Of a DNA stretch of 64,000 bases, positions 47,701 through 59,265 are shown one piece after another. The stretch is from Ilex aquifolium. Its lineage: Eukaryota; Streptophyta; Magnoliopsida; Aquifoliales; Aquifoliaceae. The first letter of the stretch is position 1. Every line of letters begins with the position of its first letter. The stretch covers positions 21,121,545 to 21,185,544 of the forward strand of contig OX637404.1 in the NCBI GenBank assembly GCA_951799425.1. The letters are read 5' to 3'. The translations under genes and the position numbers were made by a program. The notes beneath the pieces are model-generated. The model was given only the letters and a program-made list of their open reading frames with translations, was not told where the DNA came from and made no database searches.

Positions 47701-49750
47701 TACGTTGGATTTCATAATGCATATTGCACACCCCAGATTAAACAAATTCAAGGTGAAAACATGATTTGGGGTATATATATGGAAATGATCAATAGTTGCA
47801 GACTTACATATTAACTTACATTATGCTGTCTCAACATGGTTCAGACTTCAGATTCTGGCTTCTAGCACTTTTCTATCACCTTTTCAAGGTGAAAAGAAAA
47901 AAGAGAGAAAATCATATCTTATGGTGCATTTCTTTTTGTTTATATATGGAATAATAACAATCTGCTGGCTCATCTCAATGGAGTACAATATGCTACATCA
48001 CTGGGTTATTTTGGTCAAATCATTATATTTTCTATTAGTAGTTCATACCTTATTTTAAAGATGCTTGTTTCTGAAGCATATACATTATGAGCAAACACAC
48101 ATAATGGGGCTGTCACAAGGCCATGTTTCAGGTTCTCTATAACTTTCATACTAGTTGAAGATAATTATATTTATAGCTCTTTTGCATATGATCTTCTCTA
48201 CTTTGCTGCTTGAAGTTATTTACAGAATGTTCTCCTTCACACTGCAGGTTGAACAGTTGCACAAAATTTTCAAACTTTGTGGGTCTCCACCGGATGATTA
48301 CTGGAAGAAGTCTAAACTTCCTCATGCCACTCTATTTAAGCCACAACAGCCTTATGAAAGCTGTCTCTTGGAGACCTTCAAGGATCTACCTAAAAATGCT
48401 GTGAATCTGATAGAAACTTTTCTTTCTGTGGAACCATACAAGCGTGGGACTGCATCTTCTGCTCTTGTATCGGAGGTAACGATGCAGAAAGTTATTGAAT
48501 CTGCAGGAATTGCTCAATGACATGTTGCACTATGTTCTTGTAAATTAAAGATGCATAGAAGCAAATTAACCAAATCAATTTCCCCTTTATGCTTCATATG
48601 GATGTGAGACTAATGTGCAGCTTAAATATAGTTCTTGCTGGCAATTTAGAGCTCTGACAGAAGTACTCTACTGTCTTCTTTTCAACCAATTTGATTTAAA
48701 TTCTCGTTCTTGTGCGCTTTCCATGGATTACAGCAAAATTGCAATATACTTATGCAAAATTAATTTGTAAATGTTGAACCTTTGCTTTATATCACTGGGA
48801 TTCTTTTAAGCTTACGTTTTTTACTTGCTATTCTTAGTATTTCACAACGAAGCCTTATGCATGTGACCCGTCAAGCTTGCCAAAATACCCACCAAGCAAA
48901 GAAATTGATGCAAAACAGCACGAGGAGGCAAGAAGGTGAGGCATTTCTATTCAATTAGAGCATAATTTTATATTAGTAGGTTCATATGTAAACTTGCAGT
49001 TCTGTTAGATAATCATCCTCAGCCTGTCAAAAAATTGCCATCTGTAGTTTATTTGTGTTCAGTGTCGCATGAGATAATAGGTGGCTCTGATGAACATCAT
49101 TTGTAACGGTGTGTTTCAAATAAGTGTGAAAGCATAAGCTGGGTTTTTAAAATATGCCAAAACTACTGTAGCGCCATGGTGTTAGCATGGCATCTAAAGG
49201 AAGCAGGGAGTTCAGGGTTTACCTCAAATGTTTCTCAAAAACTGAAAGGTGACTGTGAAATACAATCACTTTACTGGATAGATCCAACTAAAGCTAGTTA
49301 GAATGGAGGTCATTCCTCAAATCGTGAGCACCTTACTTTGCATGCATTAGCATATTGAGTTAATTGCTCTGAAAACCATAAGTTAACTTATTTTAGGACA
49401 TAATGCAAAATGGACTTAGTTTGACCAAACATCCCAGTGTCTTAATAACATGTTATCATTTTTGGAGACATATATGAATGATGTGATAAAAAGGGTCCGG
49501 CGTTGGACTGTGTCTCACCAACTATCGAGTCCAATGGATCTCAACGTATCTTACTCTTATGCAATTGCCATATGCTGGAGACCCTTATGCTCTATCTAAT
49601 ATTAATCTATATTATCCTTTCAAAATCATAGTTAATAATCAAATTAGCACTGGATTTTCAGGAAGAGACCTGGTGGGAGAACACGTGGACCAGAAACAAC
49701 AAGAAAGCTAACTAGAAAACAGAACGGACTCAGTAAATTGGCACCAGAAG

Positions 49751-49815
<65 letters not shown>

Positions 49816-51134
49816 TGTAATTACGTATAATTAATAGTTAAATGTATGTGAACGTTTATTGTTTTTCTGTATGAGGCTGTTTGTGTTCTGTATTGCTTCC
49901 CGTACTCACGAATTAATTTGTATGTGCAGAATTTACAACCCCAAATTCAAGGTACCCATAAGATTAGTCTGAATAGAGCAAGTAATCACAAAGAAGGAGA
50001 TATCATTTTGGGTGTAGAGCCACCCAAGCCATCAATGGATGTGATGCAAGAGGCTTCCCATGTAAAGAATGCATCTCAAGGAGATGTTCCCTATTCGGGT
50101 CCATTACAAGTCCCTGGATCAAGTGGCTTTGCATGGGCAAAAAGGCGAATAGATGATTCTTCTATAAGATCACGAAGTAGGTCTAGTTCAAGAAGTCTTA
50201 TTTTTGAACCTTCAGCTGCATTGCAGTCGAGGAATAATTTTGAGTCAAAAAGGCACGAAAATGTTGATGCTGTAAATGGAAACCGCACCAATTCTAGAGG
50301 CCTGGAGTCCTATGAGACTGTCAAGCATGCAATGTTGAAACATTGGAGCCAATTAGAGCAACCAGATTCGTTTGATGCTTCAGATGGATACCACTCACAG
50401 GAACTATCACTGGCACTTTATCAGAAAGAGGAAATGGCTGTTAAGAGGATCGGTTTGGTAAGTTCGTCGTAGTTTATAATTTTACTATTATAGTTCCGTT
50501 TCAGCATCAGTGTGAACAATTATTGAAACTGAAAAGAAATACTGGTTTTGATATTGCAAAATTTAAACTCCTGACGACTACTGATCAAAAGAAAATTTAT
50601 TTAAATGTTAGAATCAGGAGTGATTAGAGCACACCTATATGGAATTGCAGTTGCCTAAGTAGGTGTCAGTCACACCCAACAGGTTCACTTTTCTGTAAGT
50701 AGGGTCAAAAAACCACCAAGTTAAAATCCCAGCATTTTTTATTTTCAACAGTCAATGTCTTCTAACTTGGTTAGCCAAAATTCAAAGGCACGTAAGAGCA
50801 GTTTGTATCAATACTATATGCCATCTTTCAATGCCTTTCTTTGACCATTTTACTTACCATTGGACTTGGCACAGGTTTATCAGGATCAAGGGGAGAAGGT
50901 TGAATTTTCAGGTCCCTTGTTATCTCAATCACACAGAGTTGATGAGCTCTTGGAGAGGCACGAGCGCCACATCCGCCAAGCAGTTCGAAGAACATGGTTC
51001 CAAAAAGGTAAAAAAAGGAATTCTATGGAAAAGTAATCGACTAAAATGACAAAAGAATTTTCTTTTTGTTGTATGTAGTCAGCTTAGGACTAAGAATTCA
51101 AGTTTGATTTGCAGTTAAGAAACATGGGAAGTAA
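44784..51134 (+). CDS. CDK-like Ser/Thr protein kinase (MGC-myristoylated plant group)
   Basis: Nine coding exons fit by frame: 44784-45152, 46327-46611, 46971-47288, 48248-48475, 48838-48935, 49662-49752, 49930-50457, 50875-51007 and 51115-51134, giving about 689 aa. The start MGCATSKQ is an N-myristoylation/palmitoylation signal. Then come a low-complexity linker, the Gly loop IGQGTYSSVF (residue 124), the ATP lysine in VALKKVRF, the PSTAIRE-like helix PESVRFMAREIMIL, catalytic HRDIKGANLL (Asp242), ADFGLANF and the activation loop SRVVTLWYRPPELLLG, so the kinase looks active. A basic, serine-rich tail follows. The group is close to plant cyclin-dependent-kinase-like proteins such as At1g54610/IBS1. 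Substrates are not known from sequence. Skipping the last splice would instead end the frame at 51036. Confidence 0.92.
49754..49810 (+). repeat. (TC)n microsatellite touching a 5' splice site of the kinase gene
   Basis: About 28 TC units begin at the second base of intron 6, so the donor is GAG|GTCTCTCT and lacks the usual A/G-A-G-T at intron positions +3 to +6. The exon boundary is nevertheless required by frame, because the next exon joins in phase. Confidence 0.85.
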
Positions 51135-51990
51135 CTACAAAGGTACTCAATTCTATTTGGTTTGGGAAGAAGAATCTTTGACAGAGAGACAACACGAAAG
51201 AAACTTAACCTTGTAAAGGAAAACATGCCATGATGCTGTTGAACTCCAGAACATCATGCAAAGGATCTGTCAGTTGGCCTGTACATATCAGCACAAGGCT
51301 TGAGACTAACAAGGCTGAAAATCTATGAAGCCAGGCTTCTATTGCATAGCTCAAACAGGTTAGGGAAGAGGAAACCAACGAGGGTCTGGGAGGATGATTC
51401 ATTATTTTCTTCTTGACAAGCATGAACAAATAAGATATGCTGTGTTATAATTTTGTTTCTTCTTTTGTTTTAGAGATAAATATCATAGATGCCCCTGCCT
51501 TAATCTACTTCAAATGTCTCAATTTAGTAAATCCTAGCAAATTAGCCCCTTCATTTCTATTTTTTTTTTTGCTTTTTAAGTCGAAGAATTGGACAGAAGA
51601 GGCTGTTTGCTACGATTTACGTAGGTTCATGACTAAATTAAGACAATTAAGAGTTGAGAGGCCAAATTCCTAGAAAATTACCCCCTTCATTTCTAATTTT
51701 TTAGCCTTTTAAGTCGGAGAATTGGACAGAAAAGGCTGTTTGCTACATTTTACGTAGGTTCATAACTAAATTAAGACAATTAAGAGCTAAGAGGCCAAAT
51801 TGAAACTTGTGTCAAAGTTAGGAGCACGTTTATGATATTCGCCCTTTTTTGTATTGAGATTTGTCATATCTTGCCTAGCAATGTTTTGGTTCATAAGCCT
51901 CTTGTTCCATAAGGCTTCCCTTTTTCCTTCATGACTTTGTCACATTCTTGAATGATTTTGGGACATCTGAAGCCAAACAACAAATCCATT
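51101..51990 (+). repeat. Copy 1 of a tandem duplication covering the last kinase exon and 3' flank
   Basis: This 890-bp unit starts GTTTGATTTGCAGTTAAGAA, which carries the splice acceptor and last codons (ending KKHGK-stop), and runs through the 3' UTR. It is repeated at 52673-55011. It includes a MULE-like MITE at about 51475-51844 (ends ATAAATATCATAGATGCCCC and TTTATGATATTCGCCC), present in both copies. Inside this copy the MITE has a further tandem doubling near 51530-51800. Confidence 0.85.
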
Positions 51991-53320
51991 AAGATTGTTG
52001 TGTGATGGGAGGAGTGACAGCATAGCCGACCCTAGGGGCCAGAGCCATACTTTAATTTCCAATCCTTAGTCCAGTTTCATGTTCTGAGTTTGAATGGACA
52101 AAGTTAAAGGCTCAATATATTTTATAAGTCTATCTAAAGTCTTCTAAGAAACCTTAAAATATAACAAAACTTTCTAAAAAAAACTAAAACTAACAGCTTC
52201 TAACTTTAAAAGTAGTAATTTGTCTTAAATTATTTTCACTATTTTTTCCTCCACTCTCTCCGACTCTTTCTCTCCCCTCTCTCATTGTCTTTATTCATTT
52301 GTAAGACCCTATTTCACAATTACACCTAATTTATTGTTTGATATCGCTCGATCCTAAAACTACTAAAACATTGATCCTAAAACTACTAAAACATTGAAAA
52401 TCCTAAAATATTAAATGAGATCTCATGTAAAATTCTCGCTTTAGTCTCCAATTTTTTGTTAGGCCACCCTTGCTTAGAATTTTAAATAACACACCTCGTT
52501 TCTGTCTTTACTTATTTGTTTCACGTTTATTGCTTTTTTCCTCTCTCCAGTCCCGCACTCCATCACCTAAATGTTATTAGGCCATTGGTTGGAAGACGAT
52601 AAATGACCATGCCTTTTTGTCCAAAAGCTATTTAGTGTTGTTGATGATGTTAACCTTGGAGTAATAACTTACGTTTGATTTGCAGTTAAGAAACATGGGA
52701 AGTAACTGCAAGTGTACTTAATAGAATTCTTTCTATTTGGTTTGGGAAGAAGAGCCTTTGACAAAAAGAACACGAAAAAAACTCAACTCTGTAAAGGAAC
52801 ATAGCCCATGGTGCTGCTGAACTCAAAAAAATCATACAAAAGATTTGTCAGTTGGCCTGTACATATCCAGCACAAGGCTTGAGACCAACAAGGCTGAGAA
52901 TCTAGAAAGCCAGGCTTCTATCGCATAGCTCAAACAGGTTAGGGAAGAGGAAACCAACAAGGGCCTGGGCCTGGGAGGTTGATTCATTCTTTTTCTTCTT
53001 GACAACCATAATTTTGTTTCTACTTTTGTTTTAGAGGTAAATATCATAGATGTCCCTGCCCTATCAACTTTCAAATCTGTCAATTTGGTAAATCCTAGCA
53101 AATTTCCTTCTACATTTCTATTTTTCTGGCTTTTTGGGTCAAAAAATTGAACAGAAGAGGTTGTTTGCTGCAATTTATTTAGATTCATGGCTAAATTAAA
53201 ACAATTAAGAGTTGACGCTAAATTGAAACTTATGTCAAAGTTAAGAGGATGTTTATGATATTCACCCCTTTTTTTTTTTATTGAGATTTGTCATATCTTG
53301 CCTAGCAATGTTTTGGTTCA

Positions 53321-54906
53321 CTAGCAATGCGACACGTGCGTTGCACGAGAATAATTTTCGTATACAAAATATTAATAAAAAGTATTAGGTATATGTGTAC
53401 CTACATTAAATATCATCTCAAATCTATCAAAATTATATTTTTATCAATTGTATTATACTATAAAATTTGAAAAATATTGTCTGTTCTTGTTTTAACTATA
53501 ACAAAAAAATATAATATTAATTAGGAATTAGATAGGTCAATAAGATAAAATATAGGGTTAATAACACTTTGGGTCTCTAAAATATGTGTTTTTTGTCAAT
53601 TTCGTCCTCAATATATGAATTTTATCAATTTGGTCTATAAACTATTCATTTCTTGTTTAAATGGTCCCTAATCAAACGTTCCATTAAGTATTTTTGACAG
53701 AAATGACCATGTTTCATTCTGTCAGATAGTATCACGTGATCATCACTTCTATAAAAAAACTTAATAGATTGTTTGTGTATAGATTGTTTAAACACTAACT
53801 AATTATTTTAGAGGCCAAACTGATAAAACATACATATTTCAGGGACTAAAAGTGTTATTAACCCTAAAATATAATATACTACTCTATAATATATATTTTA
53901 AAAGAATATTAAAATTCTAAATTTCAAGTTTTACTTAAAAACATACTATAATTTTTTTTATATAAACTCTTAATAAAACAAGAAAAGTTGATTGTGATTG
54001 AAGAATTATGTTGATTTAACATAAATTAATTTTAAAAAACTACATAAAAGATTATTTTTTATCTTAAAAATGAAATGGTTAAAATTTTGGATAAAAAAAT
54101 ACACATATATAAATATAATGTTATCTTTATATTTGAAATGAATAATAGTAGATTGATGAAGTTTTTAAATATTTTTTGAACATTTTATTAAAAACTGTTG
54201 TATGTATATATTTTTTAAGAGTAACGTAGTCAATTAAAAAATTTCATAAACACTAATACTTATATATAGTGAATAGATAATTAAAAGAGATATTAGAGGT
54301 AATTTGGAGCTTTGAACACATAAGTATATGATGGTAATTCAGATATTCAACTACATAAGAATAGTGTGGCATTTAAAATTTTTTATAAGAGTAAAACAGT
54401 GAATCAAAAGTTTTTCATTCTAAGATACTTTTACTAGTAATATAAATTATTAGTAGTATAGATGAAAAAAATACATATATATAGACATAATGTTCTTTTT
54501 TTCTTTGAAAAGAGTAATGATTTATTGATAGACTTTTTGAACATGTTATTGAAAACTATAATGATGCATATATTTTTTTAAGGGTTGCGTAGTCAATTAA
54601 ATTTTTTCATAGATATTGATATTTATACAAAGATAATAGAGAATTAAAAGAGATGTTAGAGGGTAATTTAAAGATTTAAATACAAAAGGTTGTGATTATA
54701 ATTTAAATATTTAACTATGAAAAGATAATGTGGTATTTAAAATTCTTTATAAGGGTAAAATAATGAATCAAAAGTTTTTCACTGAAGGTACTTTACTATG
54801 AAAAGATAATGTGGTATTTAAATTGCTTTATAAGGGTAAAATAGTGAATCAAAAGTTTTTCATTTAACGTAGTATAGATAGTAGTATAGATAGATATAGA
54901 TATAGA
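53321..54906 (-). mobile_element. Non-autonomous Helitron
   Basis: The insertion splits the host phrase GGTTCATAAGCCTC, intact in duplication copy 1, exactly between A and T. On the minus strand it starts TCTATATCTATATC and ends in a small hairpin (CGTGCAACGCACG) followed by TGTCGCATTGCTAG. That gives the TC...CTAG ends, the 3' hairpin and the AT target without duplication that define Helitrons. It encodes nothing recognisable. An internal stretch of about 350-400 bp is imperfectly doubled (about 54060-54440 and 54440-54800). Confidence 0.92.
53555..53864. mobile_element. MULE-type MITE nested in the Helitron, 9-bp duplication TAAAATATA
   Basis: The 310-bp element has inverted ends GGGTTAATAACACTTT ... 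AAAGTGTTATTAACCC and a perfect 9-bp duplication TAAAATATA at 53546-53554 and 53865-53873. A 9-bp duplication with GGG...CCC ends is typical of Mutator-like elements. It is nested, so it is younger than the Helitron. Confidence 0.92.
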
Positions 54907-55011
54907 TAAGCCTCTTGTTCCATAAGGCTTCCCTTTTTCCAATCATGCCTTTGCCTCATTCTTGAATGATTTTGGAACATCTGAAGCCTGAAGCCAAGCC
55001 ACAAATCCATT

Positions 55012-55912
55012 ATTTGTAAACTACATTGTGGCCATCAGAATAGTTTCACTAAATAGAACAACTATTTTATAAAGTGGTAGGCTCATTCAAGCCATGCATC
55101 AAAAAGAAAAAATAAATTACCTTAAATATTGCTAATATATAACAATATTCTGCTAATTGCGGGAATAATATATTTTTATGGAAAACTAAATATATCAGGT
55201 TTGATACCTACCAAAAGAACTATAAAACAAAATTCAACAATACTCAAAATTTTTAGGATCGATTCCAATCGATGCAATTTGGGATGTAATGATTTGTGTA
55301 TGTAAGATCCTCAGATTAGATTTGGGCTACAGAGCCCAGTTTGTAGCCCAAGTCCACTCAAATATCATACTCAAAATCAGTACAAACTCAATTTTCTTGA
55401 CCTGACTTTTGATCTTCCCACAGGCCTAAACCCCTCAATCGTAGCCCTAAAAGATGTGCTCTTTAGTCCCAATGCTATGCACACATTCTTCAAGTCTTTT
55501 GTCAAATTCTTCTGTTCGATTCAATCAACAAGAACTTTACACTTAAAAAAATATCGTAACCAATGAACAAGATTCTTCTGCTTATTATAGTGGGGAATAA
55601 GTAAGTGATAGACAACGACGTATCGCTCAGACAAACAAACACTAATTATTATGGTTTCACGTCCAACGTAACAAAAATTAGGGAGGAGGAAGATGCAAAT
55701 TATCTAGAAATAAGTTGATTGTCAAAGTTCATCATATTTCTTCAAAAAAAGGGTACAGAGAACCTAAGAAGATGAACTTTAAAATCAATCGACATCGGGT
55801 TGTTGTTTAGAAAGCATCAAGAGATGAGGACAGACACACTATGCCACAATCAAGAGTGAGAATATATGAGGGACGTGCTAGTCCAATAGAGCCACATTTA
55901 TTAGAGGATATA
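55012..55912. other. Non-coding DNA downstream of the duplication
   Basis: No gene or clear element seen; A/T-rich intergenic sequence. The left target duplication of the next MITE is at its end (55904-55912). Confidence 0.5.
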
Positions 55913-56218
55913 GGGTGAATTACAGTTTATACTCTAAAAGATTTTAAATTTTTTATTTTATACCTTCAAAAATTAAATTATTTTTATTGTACCTTCAATG
56001 TATCAAAAGTGTTTTAATGTGATCCTTCTGTTAGCTTTCCGTTAATTTTTTCGTCAGTGTCAATGGGTTGACTTTTGATAGAAAAAATAACAAAAGCTAA
56101 TAGAAGGGTTATATTGCAATATTTTTGATACATTTATGGTGTAATGTCAAAAATTTAATTTTTAATGATACAAAGTGGAAATTTTGAAATATTTCGGGGT
56201 GTAAAGTATGAAAAGCCC
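55913..56218. mobile_element. MULE-type MITE, 9-bp duplication GAGGATATA
   Basis: The 306-bp element runs from GGGTGAATTACAGTTTATAC to GTAAAGTATGAAAAGCCC, with imperfect inverted ends. It has a perfect 9-bp duplication GAGGATATA at 55904-55912 and 56219-56227. No coding. Confidence 0.9.
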
Positions 56219-58376
56219 GAGGATATAATGACAAATCATTGCTTGGGTGTTTCTGTAACCGAGTCTCTCAAAATGGGGCTCCACCATTAATAATTGAGGC
56301 AGTACATATGGGCCTAATGGCCCAATATGTCGAAACCATGGAATAGATTGTCTTTTGATTTTTTATTTTTGTTTCAATAAAAATTATTGAGACCAAATTT
56401 ATTGACTGAATTGATTAATTACTTATTTCCTCAAATGGAAAAGGCCGACCGAATTAATACTAGGACACACTATTACTCCAATGGTAAAATTGGATTTTAT
56501 CAATAAGTTTGATGTAAATAATATTGTTTCTCAACTCAAAGCGCAAAAGTCAGGATCTTTTAGAAAATAGAATCCTATTCGAAGAGTGCATAACCCGCAT
56601 GGATAAGCTCACACTAACCCGTCAATTTGGGATCAAATTCGAGATTTTCCTTAAGAGGTATCGGACGAATAGACAGGTCCTCTCCAATACTATTTCTTTC
56701 AATTATCTTCTTGGCAAATTATCCACTACTAATGAGTAATGAATTTACTTATATATATTTAAGTTCCACTTCAAATAGGTGATTCGTAAAAAAAAAAAAT
56801 TAAAGAAAAAATATATCGGAAGGAATCTTACTCGGGAGAAAATTGGTCTTGTGGTATAAATTAATGCCTCCTTTTTCTTGCATCCAAATTAAATAATTTG
56901 AAGGACCATTTTACAACTGGTTGACAAAAGCCTCTTAGCAGCCATATGGGGGACCTTATGATCATTCATCCAGAACTAGAAGGATTGGGACACATTAAAA
57001 GCTATCCTATTTCTGTGGCCTAGCCATTGAAAGGGAAAATAAATATCTTTTGCTAAGCAAGTTATAAATTGATGATGCAGAAAACAAGTATGGAGGTTAA
57101 ATCACAATCAAAACAAATACAATATAGACAAAATAGAATATCGTGAAGTTTAAGACATCAGTGTGGTGTCAGTTTCAAAATTTTTCGGCTCTCGATTGAA
57201 TTATATGTAATTTGTTTTCTTCATCAGTGCTAAGACAATATAAAATTTTTCGGTTCTCGATTAAGTTATGTGTAATTGTTTTCTTCATATGTTGATTGCT
57301 TAACGCATACATTATGATAAGTGATACTCAACGCAACCAGTGATAAATTTCACGAAAAACTATTTACTTGGCGATTTTCTTGATGCAATAGACTTGCAAT
57401 AGATTTTAGGGCTTACCAATTGGAATCATCAATTTGGTGTTCTTTACTCACTCGACAAATTCTTTAGTTCAACTCTCATCATGTTGAGCCGAGATGGATG
57501 ATTCATAACACCCTCTTCAATTGTTCCCATTTTCAAGATCTGCGTTGTATAATCGAAAGAAATAAGTTAGTTTAGGTTCGAAAATAACCTCTGTATGACA
57601 ATGAAACAAGGCCAAAATTTTACCAAAGTCTTTTTCATTCCAGGGATGATTTTGAAATTTCGACACAACTCATTTGGGATGATTGGATCCGGACCTTGTG
57701 TCATCAAAAACTGAAGAGCCAAAAAGGAGCTATCTTTGCCATAATTACCCTAACCACCCCCATAATTACACCCTCAAAACTTTTAATATTTCCAAAAACT
57801 GACAATTTTTTTCACCACGAAATCTCAAAAGATCTTTATATGATTAATGATGTTTTTGCTCGAGGAGGATGCAGGACAAGCATGACGTGCACGTGGTGGG
57901 ACCCACACTGACATGATCATCTGACCGTCCATCTGTTTGACCATTTGCTCGACAACACACACCAGGGGAAGCCACGTGGGTTTAGATGTCTTTATGGTCT
58001 ACCTAACGTGTGGTTGAGATTGCTTCAACTGCAATTTAGTGAAAGTTACATGGGATTGTTAACAAATAATTAAAAGCCCTAAACTCAGTAATTTGGTCAA
58101 ATTAGCACCAAACTTCTATTTGTCAAGGGAATACTGCTCCATGGGCTGGCTTCTCTTGTCTCCTAATGTAAGGCACGTGCACTACACGTGGTATATATAT
58201 TTACAGTTTCTCTCTCTAGAGAGAGAGAGACAGAATGAATGAATGCATTTCATGATGACTGATTATTTTATGAAAAGAATTATACTGTCATCACCCTAGT
58301 GCTCTTTAGTTTGGATGGTAGTAACATATTATTTCCTCCAAACTACACGCAACAAGAGGGTTAGTAGTTGATTGAA
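56219..58376. other. Non-coding intergenic DNA
   Basis: No gene or RNA seen. The short frames have no motif. A GA-rich run is at 58217-58229. Confidence 0.5.
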
Positions 58377-58945
58377 GGGTTAATTATTTTTTACCCCTGT
58401 GGTTTCGTCTAGAAGTACTTTACCTATTTAACGTTTAAAATTATGCACATAACCCTCTTATGGTTATGTACCAAAGTAAAACCGTTACTTTTATCATCCA
58501 ACTTAGCGGAGAGTGTACTTCACATGCTCAAAATATGTTGTGGACTTTGTTTTCATTGTTTCTCTCCAAAAAAATATTATCTAAGTGCCTAAAATGCCCT
58601 TTATATTAAAATAGCTAGGGTCATTAAATGAGTAAGTTTCTATTCCCAGATTTAATTATCCATTAAATGAATAATTGGAAGCTAATTTTATTCATTTATT
58701 ATCCATTAAATGAATAATTAGAAGATAATTTTATTCATTTATTATCTATTAAATGAATAATTGGAAGCTAAGTTTCTATTCCCATTAAAAAAAAAGGGTA
58801 GTATGATAATTTTATTATTCTATTAACGGTGTTAATTATTTCATTTTGGTACATAACTTTAAGGGGGTAATGTGCATAATTTTAAAAGTCAAGTAGGTAA
58901 GGTGCATCTATCCAAAACCACAAGGAGGTAAAAATCAATTATCCC
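58377..58945. mobile_element. MULE-type MITE, 9-bp duplication TTGATTGAA
   Basis: The 569-bp element has inverted ends GGGTTAATTATTTTTTACCC and CAAGGAGGTAAAAATCAATT then ATCCC. It has a perfect 9-bp duplication TTGATTGAA at 58368-58376 and 58946-58954. Inside, a unit of about 48 bp (ATCCATTAAATGAATAATTG-type) is repeated three times at about 58656-58770. Confidence 0.9.
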
Positions 58946-58958
58946 TTGATTGAATGGT

Positions 58959-59158
58959 AATTTTTAGGGTGATACAGTGGTCAAGTTTGTTCTATTGTAA
59001 GTAAGAAGTTTTAGGTTCGATACTTTCTTACCTCCTAAAGGCCAGTTACCTTTGTTCTTTAGAGGACATGTATTTAAACTAGCTTAAATTATGATGACTG
59101 TTCTTAGAGCTCGAGGAAGTAGTCGGTGCAAATTTGGACATTCTATAAGAAAAAAAAG
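58959..59158 (+). mobile_element. SINE with 13-bp target duplication
   Basis: A 200-bp unit has a tRNA-like head (GGGTGATACAGTGGTCAAG) with a B-box-like AGGTTCGATACT and an A-rich end (AAGAAAAAAAAG). It is flanked by 13-bp duplications TTGATTGAATGGT (58946-58958) and TTGACTGAATGGT (59159-59171), one mismatch apart. These are the expected hallmarks of a tRNA-derived SINE. Confidence 0.78.
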
Positions 59159-59265
59159 TTGACTGAATGGTCACCCCTCCACTGTTAGACTTTAAGATAA
59201 CTGGTTCGAATTTTGTTGTCCCCTTCCTGTAATAATGTCTACCCAAAAAAAAAAAGAAAAACTAC
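59159..59265 (+). mobile_element. Second SINE-like unit
   Basis: A 107-bp stretch has a B-box-like AACTGGTTCGAATTTT and an A-run end (59235-59265, AAAAAAAAAAAGAAAAA). It lies immediately after the first SINE and may be a second, shorter SINE. The start and target duplication are unclear. Confidence 0.4.

Larger units (their letters stand above)
52673..55011 (+). repeat. Copy 2 of the duplication, with an alternative last exon and a Helitron insertion
   Basis: The unit again starts GTTTGATTTGCAG at 52673, then 52686-52705 repeats the last coding exon with the same six-codon end (V-KKHGK-stop). It continues through 3' flank sequence to about 55011, with the 1586-bp Helitron 53321-54906 in the middle. 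It could serve as an alternative terminal exon with the same protein end but a different 3' UTR. Confidence 0.8.
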
